Origin: Discostella pseudostelligera | Lineage: Eukaryota; Bacillariophyta; Thalassiosirophyceae; Thalassiosirales; Thalassiosiraceae | Length of the DNA stretch: 22,376 nucleotides | Direction of reading: 5' to 3' | NCBI GenBank assembly: GCA_036940085.1 | Contig: JALLBK010000207.1 | Span: 3,272-25,647, forward strand | Part shown: positions 9,779-17,600 of the stretch, in pieces | How the letters are laid out: the number at the start of each line of letters is the position of its first letter | How positions within the stretch are numbered: position 1 is the stretch's first letter | Position numbers and translations under genes: made by a program | The notes under the pieces: model-generated | What the model saw: only the letters and a program-made list of their open reading frames with translations | Databases searched by the model: none | What the model was told of the DNA's origin: nothing

Positions 9779-11338
9779 ATGCTATGCTATGCATCGCCAT
9801 GCATGCAGACGAAACGCATAATACTGGCGACTGGCGGCTTCGGTTGCTCGACTATTGCTTCTCTGCCAAGCAGCGGAGGAGCCCACCGCCACCGCCGATC
9901 GGCAAGACAATATGGATGCAAGGAGGACAACGATATGGACGTCATAATTTCATGTGCACCATCTCACAACTCACAATACATGCACACCATCAATCGGATT
10001 GATGTTGCTATGCCGTCGTCGCCATCGTCTACCGCACCTATCCAACAGCAATCACATGTGGTACAAGCTATAGTTGATTCAGTAACACGATGTTTCCATC
10101 CGATACAGGTCTATCCTTGTTCTGATATCAGTAGTAATCCGACGAATGCCCATCAGACGGGTTCGCCTCCTATGACGAACGCCGATGCCGACGACAATGC
10201 GCGGAATCATTCGACATCGTCGCCATCATCTTCACCGAAGACAAAAGAGTACGATGCCGACAGATACATCCACCGTAAGTTAGAGATCTTCCGAACAACT
10301 GACGAGGATTGCATAGCGGCATTTGGAATTCCGCGTCCTCGCCCATCATCCTCGATGAGGCATGCTCATCGTCTATCGACATCGCAAACAAAGGTCCAAA
10401 GTCGAGGTGGTGGTGGTGGTGGAGGAGGAGGCAATAGGAAATCGAACACACTGGTCTCTTCCTCCGATGAGGAGATTTCTAACCTCGCTAAGAATCAAAA
10501 GAAGTTTGATGAAGATGGATATGATCACAAGAAAGATCAATCCTCTGGTACTCTCATCGCATCGTTGTTCAGGATTGTGCAAGATCCACTCAGCTGTATC
10601 GCCAACGCAAACAAGCATTACAATTATTCTGGGGGCGGTCTATGCTTCGCCAGCCCCGTTCGAATGCCAGAGGCAGAGAATGTTTCCGAACTTTCGGATT
10701 GGAGGCTCACGGCAAATGAATTTGTATCAAAGTATCAAGGTGGTAGAGCGATAGATGGATGTGGCAAGAACAATGCCATTGCCAACACTGCCGCCGACGA
10801 CATACCTGATGTCGTTGCAAGTAGCGCGAGTGAAGAGGCGACCATGACGTCGGCATCATACTTTGATCAAAAGTACTCTCATATCATCGAGAAGAATCCT
10901 CCCGTTCCATTGTTTCGCGAATATCTTGTCGATGTATCTGAAAACAATACGAAAGGTGTCATGAAAATATTCGAGCTGCGGAAAGCAGGAGCAGGAGGCT
11001 CTCCGACAAGAGGAGGGGTAGGAAGCTGGCGCAGAAACAATGAGTCACCACAAAGTTCAAAATCGAGCCAAACTCCAATTCATATCAAGGTGAAAAAGAA
11101 GTCTCCCAAGATTAGCAACATCAATCAAGCGAAGACAACCACTTATGACTCGGCACCCATTGGTAAGAGCTCCAGTGTGAGCACACAATCTGCCGACGAC
11201 GAGAAGACTTCATCGCCTTCTACTTCGACTCGTTCCCTGTGGCAGCGCATGTGTAATAACATTGTGCCGGATCAACAACAGCACCAGCCCGAATCTCAAA
11301 AGAATTACCGTGAACCGGAGTTTGTCATTTCACTTTAA
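9779..11338 (+). CDS. Hypothetical protein, Ser/Gly/Asp-rich, 519 aa
   Basis: A long single-exon frame starting at AACCATG and ending in TAA. I do not recognise it. The N-terminal 200 residues are low-complexity with His/Arg/Ser-rich stretches, and a nine-Gly run lies near residue 210. Three segments look more ordered and could be conserved: about 228-290 (SDEEISNLAKNQKKF onward), about 300-330 (ELSDWRLTANEFVSKYQGG) and about 375-402 (VPLFREYLVDVSENN). The C-terminal 120 residues are again Ser/Thr/Lys-rich. There is no clear signal peptide, membrane helix or metal-binding pattern. Length, one uninterrupted frame and codon use like its neighbours support a real gene. It converges on the HAD hydrolase gene with 245 nt between stops. 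Confidence 0.72.
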   Translation: MLCYASPCMQTKRIILATGGFGCSTIASLPSSGGAHRHRRSARQYGCKEDNDMDVIISCAPSHNSQYMHTINRIDVAMPSSPSSTAPIQQQSHVVQAIVDSVTRCFHPIQVYPCSDISSNPTNAHQTGSPPMTNADADDNARNHSTSSPSSSPKTKEYDADRYIHRKLEIFRTTDEDCIAAFGIPRPRPSSSMRHAHRLSTSQTKVQSRGGGGGGGGGNRKSNTLVSSSDEEISNLAKNQKKFDEDGYDHKKDQSSGTLIASLFRIVQDPLSCIANANKHYNYSGGGLCFASPVRMPEAENVSELSDWRLTANEFVSKYQGGRAIDGCGKNNAIANTAADDIPDVVASSASEEATMTSASYFDQKYSHIIEKNPPVPLFREYLVDVSENNTKGVMKIFELRKAGAGGSPTRGGVGSWRRNNESPQSSKSSQTPIHIKVKKKSPKISNINQAKTTTYDSAPIGKSSSVSTQSADDEKTSSPSTSTRSLWQRMCNNIVPDQQQHQPESQKNYREPEFVISL

Positions 11339-11583
11339 TGTACATTTGTTAGACATCCTCATCGCGACACTGCGATATTGTTCCGACTACCTCCGAGTGG
11401 TCCCATGCGTTTCATCGACCAAGAAATTCCAGAGAGAAGCGATCATACATTGTGCTCTGCATCTGAGCCATGTATAAAATCTCATGTATAAAGGCATCAA
11501 CATTAATGAATCATATACTGTAATGAGATACACTACAAAATGTGTTTTAAAGTCGCATCCATTGCTACTCGCCACAGCTTTAT

Positions 11584-13674
11584 CTATTGTTTTTCACCAC
11601 AGCTTGAGCAAAACTTGGCAGCGATAGGGAGCTTTCCGCCGCATGAGATGCAAAATTTGTACCCCGCTTGAGTCGTATCACTACTTGACACATCCTCCTT
11701 AGGTTGCTGACGACTTGTATTTCCTTCTATTTCTGAGTTTTCGTCGGAAACAAGTGCTTCATCTATGTTGTCATTTAGTTGTGAAATCGCACCCTCACGG
11801 TGCCACCTCACTAACAAATCGCCAAGATCACCAAATCGATCCAAGATCGCATCACTAAATTCCGTATGTATGGATTGACTCAAAAACTCCGATGCCCCAA
11901 TGGACATTTTTAGTACTCCATCTCCTGACTTGGCAATATCATTGACGAGATCACTAACAGAACGTTGTTTGACTTCCACTGAATTCCCATTGACGATGTT
12001 ATTGCTGCTATCGTTTCTATCGGTGGACGTGTCACTACAACCAATCAATTCGCGAGACCATACTGTTCTCATCTGAAACTCCTTCGCTGCAACGACATCT
12101 TTGAAAAAGTCATCACCCACATGGACCCACCATGGACCCATCCCATCAGAAAATGCCTCGACTGCATTTTCGTCAATATCTTTCCAATCGAGTACTCTCT
12201 TCGAACTAGAGTCAGATTTCACATACGTTGCAGGTAGAGCCGGTATGTCATCGCCGTCACCACCCAAAAAGAATTCCTCAATATTCCTTCCATCTTGCTC
12301 GAGCCGTAACATCAACGATGCCACTGCCGCCTTGTAGACACGTGCATCCGGTTTCGATACTCCGACATCTTCGGCGCGCACTACAAAATCAAACAATCCC
12401 GATAGCTCTGATACTTGATTGGGATTGGAGTTTCCATCTGTAATTGCACCAATGTATATCTTATTGGAGAATGTTGCATCGGATGTTGTAGGTAGCGTCC
12501 GTAATTGTTGAAGTGTCGAAACGGCACATGGTACAAAATTCTTTGAGATGGATTCACACCGTGCCTTCATCCACACGTCGAAGGCCAAGTCGATTTGTTG
12601 TTCCAAGTCTTCCATCAGGGAGTTCGAAGGCAGAGCAGAACCGTTGTCGTCATTTGCTAGGATCAACGAGCGTATGGCATCTTTCCTCAATAATGTGAGA
12701 TACACCGGCTTCATTTTCGTCTTTTTCTCGACGCCAAAATCAGCTTGAGTATGCACCCCATCACCCTCGTTACTTTCCGATTTAGTAGTAGCTTGTAATA
12801 GCTCACTCTGTCCTACATTCTGTACACGATCCGCAGCGTCCTCATCATCAGAGTCTCTCAACTCGTCCACTGACTCCATCATCATCGTCCTCCTTGATAC
12901 ATCATAGTCCACCCCAGCATACCGTTCAGGATATTGTCGAAACAACTGTCCCATCCGATTCTCCGATCGTTCTTTGATACCAAATTCATGTAATAGATGA
13001 GATGCCAGTGCATCATTGGCATCAGAAATAGTTTCGGAAGTTTTCCATATTGTGTTGTCAAGATCAAATGTAATAACGCGTATTTCGGATCTTGATGACT
13101 CCAACGTTGTAGTAGTTGGTGACGTTGCGATAGTGGCTGTGAAGCCAATATCATTACTGATGATCTCGATGGTGTTCGATTGTGAGTTGAATTTGCCAGA
13201 CGACGTTTGTTGCATTGGAGCATAATACATTTTCTCCCACTTTTGAAGCTCCTCTTCCTCCTCTTCCGTAGGAGTCGGCATATTGTTACTCTCCATGCTA
13301 TTGAACGGTCTGGTGTAACTGAATCTAAAATAATTACAACGTCGATTTTCAAGAGGTCGGAATAATGATGAATGTATTTTGTTGTTTAGAGCGCAGCCTC
13401 CCCTATGATGATAATGTGTACTTATTTTGTGCCTAGTCTGAAATGCGGTAGCGGTAATAGTGGTGATACTTCTTCTTCGCAATGGGTCTATCCCGTGCAG
13501 TAGCAATAGCGATCGATGATGTTGCCCGTGTATTGTCGGGATACAGTGATGTCTCGTAGATCTCACGAAGCTCATGGAAGATGACGATGACGACGATGCC
13601 GAAGCAGGTGTCGATCGCCCCGCAAAAGCAGTTATGAAGAAAAAGAATATCAAGAAGTCTTTACTACTAATCAT
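11584..13674 (-). CDS. HAD-superfamily hydrolase with C-terminal zinc ribbon, probably plastid-targeted
   Basis: Single frame, 696 aa. HAD motif I is ITFDLDNTIW (about 203-212), with Asp nucleophile and general acid/base Asp. Motif II is AITDGNSN (about 411), motif III the Lys of VSKPDARVY (about 440), and motif IV VHVGDDFFKD (about 521). All catalytic positions are kept. The long stretch between motifs I and II suggests a cap domain plus an acidic insert. The last 25 residues form a zinc ribbon (CISCGGK followed by CSSCGEKQ, C-X2-C-X10-C-X2-C). The N-terminus MISSKDFLIFFFFITAFAG is a signal peptide ending in ITA-FAG, like the diatom ASA-FAP motif with Phe at +1, followed by a Ser/Arg/His-rich stretch typical of a transit peptide. 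Import into the plastid is therefore likely. The substrate is unknown; phosphatase or phosphoglycolate-like activity is possible. Confidence 0.82.
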   Translation of the reverse strand: MISSKDFLIFFFFITAFAGRSTPASASSSSSSSMSFVRSTRHHCIPTIHGQHHRSLLLLHGIDPLRRRSITTITATAFQTRHKISTHYHHRGGCALNNKIHSSLFRPLENRRCNYFRFSYTRPFNSMESNNMPTPTEEEEEELQKWEKMYYAPMQQTSSGKFNSQSNTIEIISNDIGFTATIATSPTTTTLESSRSEIRVITFDLDNTIWKTSETISDANDALASHLLHEFGIKERSENRMGQLFRQYPERYAGVDYDVSRRTMMMESVDELRDSDDEDAADRVQNVGQSELLQATTKSESNEGDGVHTQADFGVEKKTKMKPVYLTLLRKDAIRSLILANDDNGSALPSNSLMEDLEQQIDLAFDVWMKARCESISKNFVPCAVSTLQQLRTLPTTSDATFSNKIYIGAITDGNSNPNQVSELSGLFDFVVRAEDVGVSKPDARVYKAAVASLMLRLEQDGRNIEEFFLGGDGDDIPALPATYVKSDSSSKRVLDWKDIDENAVEAFSDGMGPWWVHVGDDFFKDVVAAKEFQMRTVWSRELIGCSDTSTDRNDSSNNIVNGNSVEVKQRSVSDLVNDIAKSGDGVLKMSIGASEFLSQSIHTEFSDAILDRFGDLGDLLVRWHREGAISQLNDNIDEALVSDENSEIEGNTSRQQPKEDVSSSDTTQAGYKFCISCGGKLPIAAKFCSSCGEKQ

Positions 13675-13912
13675 TGGATACTTTCCTTCCTAATCATTTA
13701 GTGGGTAGGGGTGTCTAGAGTGGTAGTAAGTAGTGGGGTCGACGCCATCACCGTTATCTCTACTATCGTACTAGAGTTACAGTCATCCGTCACCGTCATG
13801 GTCGATCGGCGGTCGGCGTCCATGTCAATGAGCCAGAGTGGTGAATCTTCCGTCTGTCTGGCGTCACGACCGTCGGATCTTTGATGCTAGGAGTATCTTT
13901 GGTGCGTCAGAA

Positions 13913-13945
13913 TTGGCGGGAAAAGACACTAAATTTTGGCGGGAG
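13913..13945 (+). promoter_or_regulatory. Pair of E2F-like elements
   Basis: TTGGCGGGAAAA at 13913-13924 has TTTCCCGC on the reverse strand, an exact match to the E2F/DP consensus TTTSSCGC. TTTTGGCGGGAG at 13934-13945 fits the looser WTTSSCSS form. The second copy starts 21 nt after the first, about two helical turns, and the pair lies about 180-210 nt upstream of the reader-RdRP start codon. This suggests S-phase-linked transcription of one or both divergent genes; function is not shown. Confidence 0.45.
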
Positions 13946-13984
13946 AAGGTTCAAGTTCAATCTGCGGCGATAATCCTCTGCATC

Positions 13985-14008
13985 TATCACTATCACTATC
14001 ACTATTAC
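13985..14008. repeat. TATCAC hexanucleotide microsatellite
   Basis: Three perfect TATCAC units and a degenerate fourth (TATTAC) in the presumed 5' untranslated region of the reader-RdRP gene. Confidence 0.7.
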
Positions 14009-14124
14009 CGACCTTTCACTTTCACCCAACGCATCTATCGTTACCGATACCGGCAAATCCAAAGATCATTGTCAATACAGCATCTCTCAACGTCAACAAC
14101 AGCGGATGCGACAAGATTAATAAC

Positions 14125-14609
14125 ATGGCGAGCGACGACGAAATTATTGAGGGGTCGGGAGGGCGCATTTCTCTTGACTCCGACGACAACAACAACAACA
14201 AGCGCGGTGCAGAGACACCAACGACGTCGGCATCGGCATCGAACCCGAGGCAGTGTGGGTATCTGCAGCGCAGTCCTAGGGCCCCTCCATCACCTCCTCA
14301 CAACGACGACGATGACGGCGGGGGTGGCGATGAGTATGCTCCTCTCAATATTGACTTCAATTCATCCAGCGACGACGCCAACAACAATCGAATCGTCACC
14401 ACAACAACAAATACAGCAGCTGCGGCGGCATCATCAACATCAGCCGCGACGACAACCTTTGATCGCGCATTACTCATAGCATCCCTCCGTCCCGGCACCA
14501 ACATTGACGGCTTGTCCGACTATGAAATCCTACGACTACAGAAAATTCAAAGAAATGAGGCCAGATTGGCCAGTTTGGGATTGTGTGGTATTACAAGTAA
14601 GCCCACAAG

Positions 14610-14642
<33 letters not shown>

Positions 14643-17600
14643 CATCGGTGGAAAAGGCAGTACAGATTATGTACCATTCCAAACCCCACCTCCTCCTATG
14701 GAACCCGAGTCTGAGCCTGATTCTGAGCCTGAAACAAGCAAATGTAGTTCCCCTGGTCCTGGTTGGACCTACCCTCCTGATGAAAATTTCTTCCGACATT
14801 GGACATCTCCTACACGAAAGATTTCATTTCTGACACATCCAGCGGCGTGTCAATTTGAAGAATTGCGGAATCAATTTGGCAACGATGAATTCCAAGCATG
14901 GGAAGAGTATCGGAAACTTAATCCTTTCCTAGCAAGTACAGTTGTGTCTCCAGAAAAATACGATGCTGGTTCTCGATGTGGCAGAGGATTGACAACAACC
15001 AAAGCTGCTGCCCCTGCTCAGAATGCCATCAAAAGAGGACTATCCAACGAAGCAGCAGTCAGTTGTAATTCAAACAATACTCTTTGTTTCATGTGCAAAG
15101 ATGGGGGAGGTAAGTTGACAATATCGGCTGTGCGCCCTGTCCTGGACCCCGAGACTTGATTGCTCACACTTTTGTTTTCCATCTTCTCTATTCATTATTT
15201 CAGACCTGGTACTTTGCGACACTTGCCCGAAGGCATTCCACATGATATGCCACATTCCTAGGCTTCATGATACCCCCCCAGGAAAATGGAGTTGCTGCGA
15301 ATGTAAAGCAAGCTTGTTCACGAGGAAACAACGCTGTGGCGAATGCATGGAGTGTCTTCGACCAAACTGTGGCGAATGCGCTGCCTGCAAGGGAAAGAAG
15401 CAATTTGGAGGTGATGGTAGATACGGAAGCGCATGCAAGTTCAGGAAATGCAAGTTTATGCGTTATGCTCCTCCCGAAAGCATTTCAAAGTCTCCGTCGT
15501 TGAAAAGTAATTCCGAAAGTGTTGGTCTGAAGACCAAGTACCTTCCGGGTGTGGGATGGAAGGCAAGGCGTGTTTTCGAGAGTGGCCAGTACGTCTGCCA
15601 TTGGATATCTCCAACGAGACAGATTGAGTTCAAGAGGCATCTTGCAGCCTGCAACTTTGAACGGCTAAGGATTAAGTTTGGCTCTGACGAGGTTAAGGCT
15701 TGGGAAAAGTATAGGGCGCAATGTACTCGAAAGGGAAACGTCACACGGGTTGTTTCTCCTCAAGATTATGATGCTAAGTCAAAGAGTGGATCAACTGCAT
15801 CAAGGGCGCGTCAATATTCTGGAGGAGCACTGTTATCAACGCCACGCAAAAATTCACCTGATGTACTGCAATTGAAGGAGGAGGACGATCACACATTCCA
15901 AATTGCTGAAGCCAAGAATGATATTTCGAAGTCGCCGTCGTTGGGAACAAACTCTCTTGGTCCGACGAAGAACCCTCCAGGTCTGGGATGGAAGTTAAAG
16001 CCTGTTTGCGAGAGTGGATATGTTAAAACTTATTGGATATCCCCAGTGAGACAGATTGAGTTCAGGAGACACAAGGAAGCCTGCAACTTTGAACGGCTAC
16101 GGATTCAGTTTGGCTCTGACGAGGTCGAGGCTTGGGAAGAGTATCGAAGGAGAACTACTAGAAAAGGGATAAGGACACGCGTTGTATCTCCGCAAAATCA
16201 TGATGCTCAGTCAAAGAGTGTATTAACTAGGGCATCTAGGGCACGTCGACTTTCTGAAAGAACAATATCATCAAAGCCGCGCAAAATATCATCAGATGGG
16301 CAGCAACTGCGGAGGAAGGAGGACAATCTCATACCCCGACATAATGCTGCCAAGAATGATATTTCAAAGTCTCCGTCATTGGGAACGAACTCTCTTGGTC
16401 CGAAGAAGAACCCTCCAGGTCCGGGATGGGAGTCAAGCCTTGTTCACGAGAGTAGTCAGGTTGTCACTCATTGGATATCTCCAGTGAGACGGATTGAGTT
16501 CAAGAGGCATACTGCAGCTTGCAAATTTGAAAAGCTTAGGAATGAGTTCGGCTCTGACGAGGTCAAGGCTTGGGAAGAGTTTCGAAAGCGATATTATACT
16601 GTTGATAGGAAAAGTCATCCATCATTTGTTGTATCTCCGCAAAATCATGATGCTCATCCAAAAGGTGGGGTAGTACATAAGGCGGGCCTGAACAAGAAGC
16701 GACAGCGCTCTAGGGATCATGCCGTTTGTCTCGCTCCTGTGTCAAGAAAAAGACCTCGTCGTTCCACAACGAACAATTGTAGAGCCACTTCGAAATGCAA
16801 CAGAGGCGTCACTTTAGCCAATGATAAAGAGAGAGAGTCATTTGAAAGCGACGACTTTTGTTATAGTTGCGATGATGGCGGAGGTAAGCTTGAAGTTTCA
16901 CACCACACTTCATCGCTACCACTTATTGCTCACTGTTGTTGTGCGTCAACTATTTTAGACTTGGTTCTTTGCGATTTTTGCCCGAAGGCGTTCCATCTAG
17001 AGTGCCATATTCCGAAGCTTCATGTCATCCCACAAGGAGAATGGAGGTGCTGCGAGTGTTCCGCGGGCTTGTTCAAGAGGAAACAACGTTGTGGCTGTTG
17101 TGATGCTTGTCTAAGATCAGATGCTTGCGGGGAATGCGCTGCCTGTAAAACCAAGCAACGCTTTGGGGGTACTCTTAAGCGGGGTGGAAAGCAGTGTGAA
17201 CTGAGGCAGTGCAGAGATAAGCGCTACGCCGCCCCAGAGACCTTGCCAACCTGCAATGTATCCCGTTCTCCGAACACTAGTGGCACATCGATATGCAACA
17301 AAGGGCGAGCCACAACTAAACGCAAGGGTCAACGACGGCCGGTCCCCAAATCCATCGTCAAGTTCAGTGGCGGCCAGCATCACGAATCACGCTTTATAGC
17401 CTCTCCATTCCAGTCGTATTCTCAACTAGGCCCTGATCGTGGACTAAATAGTGGTGAAATCAAAATGATTTGCCTGAGGCCTGCAAAAAATATGTCATTT
17501 TTTCGCCAATGTTTCTCAAAACGAATTCTCCGTATTGAGAAGAGCCTCCGCGATGTACCCCCCGAAAAGTTTGTTACTGAAGTAAGTCATGAAATGATGA

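Larger units (their letters stand above)
13675..14124. promoter_or_regulatory. Divergent promoter region, HAD hydrolase / reader-RdRP gene
   Basis: 450 nt between divergent start codons at 13674 (-) and 14125 (+), probably holding both promoters. It contains two E2F-like elements, a TATCAC microsatellite and several CpG-rich stretches. The frame of the downstream gene stays open upstream of 14125 but contains no ATG, so this part is read as 5' untranslated sequence. Confidence 0.55.

Noticed and set aside
9439..9780. Antisense 113-codon frame
   Set aside because: Overlaps the promoter of the next gene. Its Val run is the reverse of a CAA repeat, and no family is recognisable.
13936..14124. 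N-terminal extension of the reader-RdRP frame
   Set aside because: It would start at TTG. The first in-frame ATG is 14125, in good context.
13838..14479. 213-codon plus-strand frame overlapping the start of the reader-RdRP gene
   Set aside because: Repetitive composition (Thr/Arg/His runs from microsatellites) and a frame different from the domain-bearing gene.
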